Source: G963704535 sp963704535 (GTDB lineage Bacteria > Chloroflexota > Chloroflexia > Chloroflexales > Roseiflexaceae). From it: a DNA stretch of 64,000 nt. Within the stretch, counting starts at the first letter, position 1. Every line of letters begins with the position of its first letter. Under the pieces are notes generated by a model. That model did no database searches. It was given only the letters and a program-made list of their open reading frames with translations, and was not told the DNA's origin. Made by a program: the position numbers and the translations under genes. Below, piece by piece: positions 14,405 to 24,014 of the stretch. The stretch is taken from positions 4,092,001 to 4,156,000 of the forward strand of contig OY969916.1 in the NCBI GenBank assembly GCA_963704535.1. The letters run 5' to 3'.

Positions 14405-17400
14405 ATGGACTCGCTACTCGCCTACCTCCCGCAGGATCGTCGCGCGACGCTGACCAGCGGCGTTCCGCTGCCGGCCCGCTCGGCCGGCGCGGCGTTGTTC
14501 GCCGATATCTCCGGCTTCACCCCGCTGACCGAGGCGCTGGCCCGCGCCCTTGGCCCCCGTCGTGGCGCCGAGGCGCTCATCCAGCAGATCAATGCCGTGT
14601 ACGAGCCGCTGTTGGAGGCTGTAGAAGTACACGTCGGCAGTATTGTGGGGTTTGCCGGCGACGCCGTCACGTGCTGGTTCGACGACGCCGGCACGCCGGG
14701 CGCGGGCGCGGGCCGGGCGGTGGCTTGCGCGCGCGCCATGCAGGCGGCGATGGATGGATTTGCCGCCCTGCCTCACCCGGCAGGTGGGACGCTCGCGCTA
14801 TGCCTGAAGGTTGCAGTCGCCACCGGGCCGGCCCGGCGCTTCCTGGCCGGCGATCCGCAGACCTACCTGTTGGAGGTGCTGGCCGGGGCAACCATCGACC
14901 GCATGGCGGCTGCCGAACACGTGGCGCGGGCTGCGGAAATTGTGGTCGATCAGGCCACGATCGCGGCGCTGGGCGACCAGGATGTGACCGCCTGCCGAAC
15001 CGACCCGGCGACGGGCGCGCGCTTCGCCGTCATCACGACCGCCGGAAGAGGAGAAGGGGTGAAAGGGAGAAAGGGTGAAGGGGAGAGGCCCCTTCACCCT
15101 TTCTCCCCTTCTCCCCCTCACCCCTTCACCCCCTCGCCGGAGCAACTGCGGCCCTGGTTGCTGCCCACGGTCTACAACCGGCTGGTGGCCGGCCAGGGCG
15201 AGTTCCTGACCGAGCTGCGCCCGGTGGTGGCCTGTTTTGTCCGTTTCGGAGGGCTGGATTATGACACGGACCCGCAGGCCCCGGCCAAACTGAACGACTA
15301 CATCTGCTGGGTGCAGCGGGTGGTCGCCGCATACGAAGGCGTTGTGCTGGATCTGACGCTGGGCGACAAGGGCAGCTACCTATACGCCGCCTGGGGCGCG
15401 CCGGTGGCCCACGAGGATGACGTTCACCGGGCCGCGCACGCCGCCCTGGAGCTGCGCGACCCTCCGCCGGACTTCAGATTTATCGGCCCGGTCCAGATCG
15501 GCTTGAGCCGGGGCGAGATGCGGGTGGGCGCCTACGGCAGCACGACGCGCCGTACCTATGGCGCGCTGGGCGATGAGGTGAATCTGGCGGCCCGGCTCAT
15601 GCAGGCGGCGCCGCCGGGCCAGATTCTGGCCAGCGGGCGCGTGCAGGCGGCCTGCGCCGACGACTTCACCTGGGAGGCGCTGCCGCCGTTCCAGGTCAAG
15701 GGCAAGCTGGCGCTGGTGCCGGCCTACCGGCTCCACGTGGCGCGCCAAAGCACTTTCCGGCTGCACGAGCCGCGCTATTATGCTCCGTTGGTCGGGCGTC
15801 GAGCCGAGCTGGCCCAGATCGCCACGACGCTGGTGCGAGCGGCCAAAGGCGCCGGGCAGATCATCGGCGTCGTGGGCGAAGCAGGGCTGGGGAAATCACG
15901 GCTGGTGGCCGAAGCCGCGCGGGCGGCCCACACCGCCGGGTGGAGGGTCTACGGCGGCGCGGCCCAGTCGTTCGGCATCAGCAGCGCCTACCTGGCCTGG
16001 CAGCCGATCTGGCGGGCGTTCTTCGGGCTCACAGCCGAGCACGAGGCCGAAGGGGCGGCGCATATCCAGCGCGAGCTGGCCCGGCTGGCCCCCGGCGCGA
16101 CCGAGCGGCTGCCGCTGCTGGAGCCGGTGCTCGGCCTAACGCTGCCCGGCACGGAACTGACGGCGAGTATGGACGAGAAGCTGCGTAAGGAGTCACGCGA
16201 GGCACTGCTGATCGATCTCTTGCAAGCCCACGCCCATCAATGGCCGGTGCTGCTGGTGCTGGAAGATTGTCACTGGCTCGATCCGCTCTCCCATGAGCTG
16301 CTGGAAGCGATCGGACGGGCGATCACCCACCTGCCGGTGGCGGTGCTGCTGGCCTACCGCAACGCCGATCAGGCCGACGAATCGGCGCCCCGTGTCACCG
16401 CGCTGCCCCAGTTCACGGCACTGGAGCTGACCAGCCTGACTCCCGACGAGGCGGCCACTTTTCTCACCATGCGGCTGGTCGCCGCGCGTCCCGGCGCAGC
16501 GCTGGCCCCAGTGCTGATCGAGCGGCTGATCGAGCGGGCGCAGGGCAACCCGTTCTATCTTGAGGAGCTGCTGGCCTACCTGCTCGACCGCGATGTCGAT
16601 TTGACCGACCCGGCGCTTGGGGCGCGGGTGGAGTTGCCGGTCAGCCTGCAAAGCCTGATTTTGAGCCGGGTGGACCAACTGGACGACCGAGCGCAACTGA
16701 CGCTGAAGGCGGCTAGTGTGCTGGGCCGGCTGATCCGCGTCGCCTGGCTGGCCGGCTACCAACCGACCTTCGGCGCGGAGCAACTTCAGTCCGACCTGGC
16801 GGAGCTGGCCCGGCTGGACTTGGTCGTGCTCGATACGCCCGACCCGGAACTGGCCTACCTCTTCAAGCACATTATCAGCCACGAGGTGGTGTACGGCAGC
16901 CTGGCCGAGGAAGTGCGGGCGCGGCTGCACGGGCAGGTGGCGACCTGGCTGGAACGCGCCGGCAGCGCCGATCTGTACCTGCTGGCCTACCACTACAGCC
17001 TCAGTGTGTTCACAGCCAAGCGGCGGGAGTATCTGCGCCGGGCCGGCGACGCGGCGGCTGCGGCCTGGTCCAATGCGGCGGCGGCCGGCTACTACGAGCG
17101 GCTGCTGGCCGAGCTGGCCGAGGCTGACTCTGGAGCGTAGCGCGGTGCTGCGGGCGCTGGGCGAGATGCTGGAGCGGCAGGGGCAATGGGAGGCGGCGGC
17201 GGCGCGCTACGCCGAGGCGCTGGCGGCCGCGCAAGATCCGCAAGCACGAGCGGCGGCGGCACACGGCCTGGGAGTTGTGCGCGGCAAGCAGGGGGCCTAC
17301 AAGGAGGCATCGGCGTGGCTGGAAGCGGCCGGCGTGGCGCACGCCGAGGCGGGCGACCAGGCCGGCGCCGGGCGTACCCAAGTCGAGATCGGGCGCATTT

Positions 17401-18236
17401 ACTGGTTTCAGGGCGACTACCGGCAGGCCCGCGAGATTCTGGGGGCCAGCCTCCAGACAGCGCAGACCGCCGGCGACCGGGTGACAATGGCCAAGATACG
17501 CTACTATCTTGGCATCCTGGCCGTGCGCCAAGGCGATCTGCAAACCGCACGGGCGCAGTTGGAGGAAAGCCTGGCGCTGCACCAGGAACAGGGCAGCCAG
17601 GCCGCCTGCGCCAGTGTGCTCAATAGCCTGGGCATCGTGGCCATGGAGCAGCAAGAGTTCGAGCTGGCGCGGGTGCAGTTGGAGGAAAGCCTGGCGCTAC
17701 GGCGCGAGCTGGGCGACCGCTGGGGCCTGGCGCTCACGCTCGGCAACCTGGGCCTGATGGTTCAGAACCAGGGCGACTGGAAACAGGCGCAGTCGCTGCA
17801 CATGGAGAGCCTGCGACTCTCGGAGGAGCTGGGCGACCGCGTCAGCACCGCCAACACGCTCCAGAACCTGGGCATCGGGGCGATCGAGCATGGCGACCGT
17901 GAGCAGGCGCACGAGCAGATGGTCGCCTGCCTGGCATTATGCCGTCAGCTTGGGCCGGGCGCGCCGACTCCGGCAGCACTGGTGGCGGCCGCCGCGACGA
18001 TCGAGGCCGGCGAGGTGGCGGCGCAGGTGCTGGGCGCGGGGATGCGCCTGCTGACCGAACAGGGCAGCGTGCTTGAAGCCTTGGAGCAACGGGTGTACCA
18101 TCAGGCCGAGACCGCCATACGCGCGGCGCTGGGGCCGGCAGCCTTCGAGGCTGCCTTCGCCGCCGGGCAAGCGCTTTCCTGGGAGCAGGCTATCGACGCG
18201 GCCCTGGCGGCGCCGGCGTTGCCGGTTGGGAGGTGA
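14405..18236 (+). CDS. soluble adenylyl cyclase-like protein: CHD-CHD-AAA-TPR (one frameshift)
   Basis: After one frame correction near 17122 this is a 1276-residue cytoplasmic protein. The first cyclase domain (about 28-200) has both metal-binding aspartates, Asp34 in FADISGFTP and Asp86 in FAGDAVTCW, but lacks the Asn/Arg pair. The second (about 260-455) has lost the first aspartate (ACFVRFGG) but keeps the Asn/Arg motif YGALGDEVNLAARL. The two should therefore form one active site between them. An AAA NTPase follows, with Walker A GEAGLGKS (about 490) and Walker B LLVLEDCHWLD (about 620), then TPR repeats (about 890-1240). This is the layout of mammalian soluble adenylyl cyclase and its bacterial relatives; activation by bicarbonate is known for that family but only inferred here. 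A repeat cassette encodes residues 214-244, between the cyclase domains. The next gene starts three bases after the stop. Confidence 0.85.
15046..15136. repeat. in-frame octamer cassette inside the cyclase gene
   Basis: GGTGAAAGGGAGAAAGGGTG-type units face CCTTTCTCCCC-type units. It encodes GEGVKGRKGEGERPLHPF followed by a Ser/Pro stretch, almost the same peptide as in the mutL linker. It sits exactly between the two cyclase domains, so both folds stay intact. Confidence 0.88.
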
Positions 18237-18239
18237 CGA

Positions 18240-19389
18240 GTGTTCAAGGGCTGGTTCCAGAAGAAGCCGCAGCCTGTCGCGGACGGCGCTTTCCGCCACG
18301 GCAATGAGCACCTGATCGAGATTCGCAATATTGTCAAGACGTTCCACAGCGCCGCCGGCACGTTTACCGCGCTCAAGGGCGTCAGCCTCCAGATCGGCGG
18401 CGGGCGAGCTCGTGGCGATCATCGGCAAGTCGGGCTCCGGCAAATCGACGTTGATGAACATGATCACCGGCATCGACCGCCCGACCTCCGGCGAGGTGTT
18501 GATCGGCGATACGGCCGTCCATACGCTCGACGAGAGCCGCATGGCGGTGTGGCGTGGGCGCAATATCGGCATTGTGTTCCAGTTCTTCCAGCTCCTTCCG
18601 GCGCTCTCGCTGGTCGAGAACGTGATGCTGCCGATGGAGCTGTGCGGGATGTACCCGCCGCGCCAGCGCCGCGCCCGCGCCACGGCGCTGCTTGAGCAGG
18701 TCGGCATGGGCGAGCACGTCAACAAGCTGCCCTCGGCGATCTCCGGCGGCCAGCAGCAGCGCGTCGCGATCGCCCGCGCGCTGGCAAACGACCCGCCGAT
18801 CATTATGGCCGACGAGCCGACCGGCAACCTCGACTCGCGCACCGCCGCCGCGATCTTCGAGCTGTTCGCGCGCCTGACCGTCCAGGGCAAGACGATCGTT
18901 ATGGTCACGCACGACAGCGACTTCGCCCGCTCGGTCGATCGGTCGATCATCGTGGCCGACGGCGAGATCATCGATGAGTACGTGGCGCGGGCGCTGGTGG
19001 CGCTGAACATCGATCAGCTCGGCTGGGTGGCCGGCCGGCTCCAGACACTGCACTTCGCCCCCGGCACCACGATCCTGGAGCAGGGCGACCCGTCCGACCG
19101 CTTCTACATCATCACGCGCGGCCAGGTCGAGATTCTGCTCGATCATCCCGGCGGCTCGAAGATCGTCGTCAACCGGCTGGAACGTGGCCAGTACTTCGGC
19201 GAGATCGGCCTGATCCACGGCGGCCAGCGCACCGCCAGCGCCCGCGCCGCCGGCACGACCGAGGTCGAGTTGGTGACGCTGGACCGCGAGTTGTTCGTCG
19301 AGCTGCTGGCCGAGTCCGAGGCCGCCAGGGTGGAGATGGCCGAAATGGCCCGCGAGCGGTTCATGCGTAGGTCCCCGGTTGAGCCGTAG
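18240..19389 (+). CDS. MacB-type ABC ATPase fused to a cyclic-nucleotide-binding domain (one frameshift)
   Basis: After removal of one base in the G run at 18402-18404, this 382-residue protein is a LolD/MacB-class ATPase. Walker A is GKSGSGKST, the Q-loop VFQFF, the signature SGGQQQRVAIARAL, Walker B IIMADEPTG and the switch MVTHD. From about residue 255 it carries a second domain with the CRP-like fold (FAPGTTILEQGDPSDRFYIITRGQVE). It includes the phosphate-binding cassette FGEIGLIHGGQRTASARA with the conserved Glu and Arg that contact the cyclic nucleotide. MacB ATPases normally lack this domain. With a cyclase encoded three bases upstream and the permease downstream, the protein probably couples cyclic-nucleotide level to export. 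The start is GTG at 18240 with GGGAGG upstream. Confidence 0.88.
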
Positions 19390-19402
19390 CAGGAGCCCAG
19401 GG

Positions 19403-21802
19403 ATGCAACAGATCTGGCTGATCAAGATCGTGCGTGAGATCGCGGCCCAGTGGTCGCGTACGGCGCTGACGGTCTTGTCGATCGCGGTCGGCCTCTTCGC
19501 CGTCAGCCTGACGTTTCGCACCCAGGCGATCTTATCGCGCAATGTGCTCGACTTCTACACCACCACCACGCCGGCCGCCATCGTCGTGCAGGTGCTGCCG
19601 GCCGACCGGCAGCTCGCCGCGACGCTCCGCCGTGTCCCTGGGGTGCGCGCCGTCGAGGGGGTGCAGCATATCTCGACGCGGGCGCTGATCGGCACAACGT
19701 GGCGCGCGCTGGCGCTCCGGGGCGTGGACGATCCATCAAATATGCAGGTGAATCGGCTGGCGCCCACCAGCGGCGCGTGGCCGGCGCCCAGGCGTTCCAT
19801 GCTGATCGAACGGTCATATATCGAGAGCCCTGGCTTGGAGATCGGGGACATCCTGCCGATCAAGCTGGAAGACGGCCGCGAGTACCAGCTTCCGGTCGCC
19901 GGCTCGACGCACGATCTAGCGGTGGTCTCCGGCCGGCTCGGCAACCCGGTGCTGTACGGGTACATCTCGCTCGACACGGCCGAGTGGCTCACCGGCTCAC
20001 GCGACGTGAACGAGTTCCTGATCGCCGTCGACGACGACCAGCGCGACTCGGCGCAGATCCGGGCGATAGCTGGCAACGTTCGCGCTGAACTCACCGACGC
20101 CGGCTCCACGATCGTGCATATCCGCGTGCGTGACCCAGGTGTGCCGGAGGCCTACACGATCTTGACCGCCGTCTTTCAGACGCTCAATGCGCTGGGCGTC
20201 CTGTCGCTTGGATTGAGCGTGTGCCTGGTGATCAACACCACCTCGGCGCTGCTGGCGCGCCACGTGCCGCAGATCGGCGTCATGAAGGCGATCGGCGCCC
20301 GGCGCCGCGATATCTTTCTCACCTACCTGGGCATGGTGCTGCTGATCGCCATGCTGGCCATGCTGATCGCGCTGCCGACCGCCGCGCTGGGTGCCTGGCT
20401 GCTGGCGACTCAGTTGGCCTGGCTGCTGAACTATGATATCCAGGATGTCAACATTCCGCTGGCCGTGATCGTCGTGGAGTTCGCGGCCGGTATTATCGCG
20501 CCGCTGCTGGCCAGCGCGTACCCGGTCAGCATCGCCGCGCGCGTGACCGTGCGCGAGGCCCTCAGTGGTATGCAAGGCGGCTCGGGAGCGCGCGCCGCGA
20601 GCCGGGCCAGCACGCCGGTACCGGGCGTGCCGATCGGGCTGCTGTATGCCGCGCGCAGCATGTTCCGCCGCAAGGCCCGGCTGGCGCTGACGCTGGCGGC
20701 GCTGGTGTGCGGGGGCGCGATCGAGATCACGGTCATCAGCACCCAGGCATCATTATCCGCCACGCTCGACCAGGTTGCGGCCTACTGGCAGCAGGACTTG
20801 ACCGTGACCTTTGACCAGCCCCAGCGCGCCGCGCGCGTCGTCGGCGAGGCCGCGCTGGTGCCCGGCGTCGTCGGGGTTGAGCAGCAGCCGGCCGCGCTGG
20901 CTGTCCGCCGGCGCGCCAACGGCGGCGACTCCGAGGATCGCTACGCGATCTACGGCGTGCTACCCGACAGTGCGCTGCTGCAACCGACCCTGCTGCAAGG
21001 CCGCTGGCTCACGCCGCAGGATCACGATGCGATTGTCGTCAATGTCGACTTCCTGAAGCGCGAGCCTGACCTGGCCCTTGGCGATCGGATCGAGCTGAAG
21101 GTCAACGGGCACACGACCGCCTGGCGGATCGTCGGCGTCGTCACCACCCACCTGCTGATCTTCGGCGACTCTGGCGTCGGCCAGGGGGTCGGCTATATCA
21201 GCGACGCCGCGTTCACCCAGAAGCTCTACCGCGCGCTGCGTACCAACCGCATTATCATCACCACCTCCCAGCACGACGCCGCCTTTCACGAGCAGGTTGG
21301 GAAGGCGATCGAGGCGCACTTCGCCCAGGCCGGAATGCAGGTCCTGGTGCAGACGCAGAGTGATATCCGCGGGCAGATCAGCAGCTTTGTGAGCCTGATC
21401 GTGGTGCTGCTGCTGGTCATGGCATTGAGCTTCGTCATGATCGGCGCGCTCAGCCTGGTCGGAGCGATGAGCCTGAATGTGCTGGAGCGCACCAAGGAGA
21501 TCGGCATCTTACGGGCGATCGGCTCCACCCACCGGCACGTCGCAAGCATCGTAGTGACCGAGGGCGTGTGCATTGGGGTGTTGAGCTGGTTCCCGGCGAC
21601 GCTGCTCGCGCTTCCGTTGAGCAGGCTGCTGAGTGATGTCCTCGGCTGGAGCATTGTGAGCTGGCCGCTCGTGTATGTCTTCCCGCCGTTCGCGCCACTC
21701 CTGTGGATCGGCGTCGTCGTGCTGCTATCGGCCGGCGCGAGCTACATGCCCGCGCGCCGGGCGGCTCGTATCAATGTGCGCGATGCGCTGGAGTACCAGT
21801 AA
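19403..21802 (+). CDS. ABC transporter permease with two FtsX domains
   Basis: The 799-residue inner-membrane protein has the MacB/LolCE layout duplicated: an N-terminal membrane helix (about 20-40), a periplasmic MacB-type domain (about 45-255), three helices of a first FtsX domain (about 270-385), another helix and periplasmic domain (about 430-650), and a second FtsX domain (about 660-790). The characteristic coupling motif occurs twice, as QIGVMKAIGARRRDI and EIGILRAIGSTHRHV. The ATG at 19403 with AGGAGCCCAGGG is preferred over the TTG at 19379, which overlaps the ATPase stop. It is the channel partner of the ATPase just upstream. Such exporters move lipids, lipoproteins, peptides or macrolides out of the inner membrane. 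Confidence 0.9.
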   Translation: MQQIWLIKIVREIAAQWSRTALTVLSIAVGLFAVSLTFRTQAILSRNVLDFYTTTTPAAIVVQVLPADRQLAATLRRVPGVRAVEGVQHISTRALIGTTWRALALRGVDDPSNMQVNRLAPTSGAWPAPRRSMLIERSYIESPGLEIGDILPIKLEDGREYQLPVAGSTHDLAVVSGRLGNPVLYGYISLDTAEWLTGSRDVNEFLIAVDDDQRDSAQIRAIAGNVRAELTDAGSTIVHIRVRDPGVPEAYTILTAVFQTLNALGVLSLGLSVCLVINTTSALLARHVPQIGVMKAIGARRRDIFLTYLGMVLLIAMLAMLIALPTAALGAWLLATQLAWLLNYDIQDVNIPLAVIVVEFAAGIIAPLLASAYPVSIAARVTVREALSGMQGGSGARAASRASTPVPGVPIGLLYAARSMFRRKARLALTLAALVCGGAIEITVISTQASLSATLDQVAAYWQQDLTVTFDQPQRAARVVGEAALVPGVVGVEQQPAALAVRRRANGGDSEDRYAIYGVLPDSALLQPTLLQGRWLTPQDHDAIVVNVDFLKREPDLALGDRIELKVNGHTTAWRIVGVVTTHLLIFGDSGVGQGVGYISDAAFTQKLYRALRTNRIIITTSQHDAAFHEQVGKAIEAHFAQAGMQVLVQTQSDIRGQISSFVSLIVVLLLVMALSFVMIGALSLVGAMSLNVLERTKEIGILRAIGSTHRHVASIVVTEGVCIGVLSWFPATLLALPLSRLLSDVLGWSIVSWPLVYVFPPFAPLLWIGVVVLLSAGASYMPARRAARINVRDALEYQ

Positions 21803-21846
21803 AAAGGGGGAGTTTGAGGAGGGCTGCCCCTCAAGAACTCCTTTCC
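21801..21846. terminator. GGGGGAGTTTGAGG hairpin after the permease gene
   Basis: AAAAAGGGGGAGTTTGAGG faces CCTCAAGAACTCCTTTCC directly after the TAA. It is a partial terminator or an mRNA-processing hairpin between the permease and adaptor genes, and a member of the hairpin family also seen at 14,296 and 23,954. Confidence 0.6.
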
Positions 21847-21916
21847 ACCACGAACTACGAGTGACAAATCAACCTTTCAGATAATCTCTCAGAACACGCC
21901 TTATAGGAGCGCATCT

Positions 21917-23473
21917 GTGAAAAAGATCATCATCAGCATCATCCTGATCGTGCTTGTCGCGAGCGGGGCCTACTTTGCGCTGGGCCGCGGGACGACGAGC
22001 ACAACCGCCGCGCAGCCGCCCCTGCCGGCGGCCCCAGCAGTGAGTGCGGGCGGGCAGGTGGTGGCGGAGGGCAGGGTGGTGCCGGTGCAGAGCGTGGCGC
22101 TCAACTTCGGCGGCGGCGGCGTGGTGGTCGAGGTGCTGGTGCAGGAGGGCGACACGATCGCCAAGGGCGCGCCGCTGGCCCGGCTCGACACGCGCGACCT
22201 GGAGCTGAAGGTCGCCCAGGCCGAGGCGGCGCTGGCACAGGCGCAGGCCAGCTACGAGCGGCTGGTCGAGCAGGCCACGCCGGAGGAACTGGCCGCCGCC
22301 GAGGCGCAGCTCGCCCAGGCCCAGGCCGGCCTGCGGCAGACCCAGGGCAGCGTCACCGAGCAGGATATCGCGGCCGCCCGCGCGGCGCTGACGCAGGCCA
22401 GGGCCACATTGGCGCAGCTCCAGGCCGGCCCGAAGAGCACCCAGGTGCGGTCGTCCCAGGCGGCGCTGGACCAGGCGCAGGCCAACCTCCAGACCCAGCG
22501 CGATGGCCTCTCGGCGGCCAAGACCAACGCCGAACTCCAGCTACAGCAGGCCACCCTCGATATGACCAAGGCGCAATCGGCCTACGTGACCGCGCTCTAC
22601 AACTGGCAGCACGTCCAGGACACCGGTAGCGACCCGCTCAACCCGACGACGGTGGGCGCGGACGGCAAGTCCAAGGACAACACGCTGAACGACACCCAGC
22701 GCCAGCAGTACTACGACGCGTTCGTTCAGGCCGAGGCGACGCTGCGCGGCGCCGAGAGCGCCGTCCAGCAGGCCCAGGTGGCCTTCGACAACGCGCGCCA
22801 GGCCGAGATCACCGGCATCCAGACCGCCGAGGCGCAGGTACGCAGCGCCCAGGCGGCGCTCGACCAGCTCTACGCCCGCACCGACGCCGACCGGATCGCG
22901 GCGGCCCGCGCGCAGGTGGCCCAGGCGCAGGCCAACCTGGACAAGCTGCTGGGCGACGAGCGCGCCGGCAGTGTGGACGCGGCGATGGCAAACGTCACCA
23001 GCGCCGAGGCCAACCTGGCGATGCTCAAAGCCAACCCGCGCGCATCGGACTTGGCCGTGGCGCAAGCGCAGGTGCAGGCGGCCGAAGTGGGCGTCCGGGA
23101 GGCCGGGCTGGCGCTGGAGAAGGCCACCCTGGTGGCGCCGATCGCCGGCACGGTCGCTCAGATCAACCTGAAGGCCGGCGAGGCGCCCGACATCACCAGC
23201 GCGGCAATCATCCTGGCCAACTTCTCGGCCTGGCAGATCGAGACGACCGACCTGACCGAGCTGAGCATCGGGCGGATCAAAGTAGGCGACCCAGCGATGC
23301 TGACGTTCGACGCGCTGCCGGGCGTCGAGCTGGCCGGCAACATCACCAAGATCGCGGCGATCGGGCAGAACAAACAGGGCGATATCACCTACACCGTCAC
23401 CGTCGCTCCCGACACGCAGGACGAGCGGCTGCGCTGGAATATGACGGCGGGGGTCAGCATCGCACCCAGGTAG
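21917..23473 (+). CDS. HlyD/MacA-type periplasmic adaptor protein
   Basis: The 518-residue protein starts at GTG 21917 with TAGGAGC upstream. It has one N-terminal membrane anchor (KKIIISIILIVLVASGAYF), a split biotinyl/lipoyl-like domain (GGGGVVVEVLVQEGDTIAKGAPLARLDTRDLE and TLVAPIAGTVAQINLKAGE), and a beta-barrel domain at the C-terminus (GDPAMLTFDALPGVELAGNITKIA). Between them lies a very long Ala/Gln-rich coiled-coil hairpin (about residues 95-395). The repeated AQAQA and AQAALDQ heptads make the hairpin longer than in MacA. It links the upstream MacB-type permease to an outer structure, completing the exporter. Its role in a cell with an uncertain outer membrane is open. Confidence 0.9.
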   Translation: MKKIIISIILIVLVASGAYFALGRGTTSTTAAQPPLPAAPAVSAGGQVVAEGRVVPVQSVALNFGGGGVVVEVLVQEGDTIAKGAPLARLDTRDLELKVAQAEAALAQAQASYERLVEQATPEELAAAEAQLAQAQAGLRQTQGSVTEQDIAAARAALTQARATLAQLQAGPKSTQVRSSQAALDQAQANLQTQRDGLSAAKTNAELQLQQATLDMTKAQSAYVTALYNWQHVQDTGSDPLNPTTVGADGKSKDNTLNDTQRQQYYDAFVQAEATLRGAESAVQQAQVAFDNARQAEITGIQTAEAQVRSAQAALDQLYARTDADRIAAARAQVAQAQANLDKLLGDERAGSVDAAMANVTSAEANLAMLKANPRASDLAVAQAQVQAAEVGVREAGLALEKATLVAPIAGTVAQINLKAGEAPDITSAAIILANFSAWQIETTDLTELSIGRIKVGDPAMLTFDALPGVELAGNITKIAAIGQNKQGDITYTVTVAPDTQDERLRWNMTAGVSIAPR

Positions 23474-23546
23474 CGCGCCACCTGCTCCGCGGGTATAATT
23501 CAGCCATTGCCATGAACGCGACCGCGATGTTAGGAGGTACCCTTTC

Positions 23547-23939
23547 ATGTCCATTGAGGCCAACAAGGAAATGATCCTCCGTCTCTACGAGGAGGGCCTG
23601 AGCAACCAGCAGATGTCGATTATCGAAGCGAGCTACGCCGCTCCGCTCCACGATCAACAAAAGCATATCCTCAGTGCAATTCGCGCCTCCTTCCCCGATA
23701 TCCTGTGGATCGTCGAAGAGGTGATCGCCGAAGAAGACAAGATCGTAACCCGCTGGGTGACGCAGGGCACTCATAAAGGGCGCTGGCGCGGCATCGAGCC
23801 GACCGACAAATCGGTCTCGTGGAGCGGCGTGACGATCGATTATATCGATGATGGGAAGATTATCGATGAGTGGGTGTTCTGGAACCGGATGGATTTATAT
23901 GTTCAGTTGGCCGGCCCGCCGGAGGGGTTCGCGGTATGA
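23547..23939 (+). CDS. SnoaL-like ester cyclase family protein
   Basis: The 130-residue protein fits the SnoaL/NTF2-like fold: an N-terminal helix (ANKEMILRLYEEGLSNQQM) and a curved sheet ending in VTRWVTQGTHKGRWRGIEPTDKSVSWSGVTIDYIDDGKIIDEWVFWNRMDLYVQLG-like strands (the real end is QLAGPPEGFAV). Family members cyclise polyketides or hydrolyse small substrates, but most in genomes are uncharacterised. The start at 23547 has AGGAGGTACCCTTTC upstream, a strong site. It is the last gene before a perfect terminator hairpin, 73 bases after the adaptor gene. A link to the PKS cluster 3 kb further on is possible but not supported. Confidence 0.8.
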   Translation: MSIEANKEMILRLYEEGLSNQQMSIIEASYAAPLHDQQKHILSAIRASFPDILWIVEEVIAEEDKIVTRWVTQGTHKGRWRGIEPTDKSVSWSGVTIDYIDDGKIIDEWVFWNRMDLYVQLAGPPEGFAV

Positions 23940-23953
23940 GCGTGCCGTAGAGG

Positions 23954-24011
23954 CTGCTTGAAAAAGGGGAGTTTGAGGGGACCAACCCTCAAACTCCCCT
24001 TTTTCAAGCAG
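23954..24011. terminator. perfect 26-bp hairpin, bidirectional terminator
   Basis: The arm at 23954-23979 is exactly reverse-complementary to 23986-24011 with a 6-base loop (GACCAA). On the plus strand the second arm ends in TTTTT. It separates the SnoaL gene (+) from the aldo/keto reductase gene (-), which end 14 bases before it and 4 bases after it. The inner part (GGGGAGTTTGAGGG) is the same as in two other hairpins of the window. Confidence 0.9.
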
Positions 24012-24014
24012 TTT

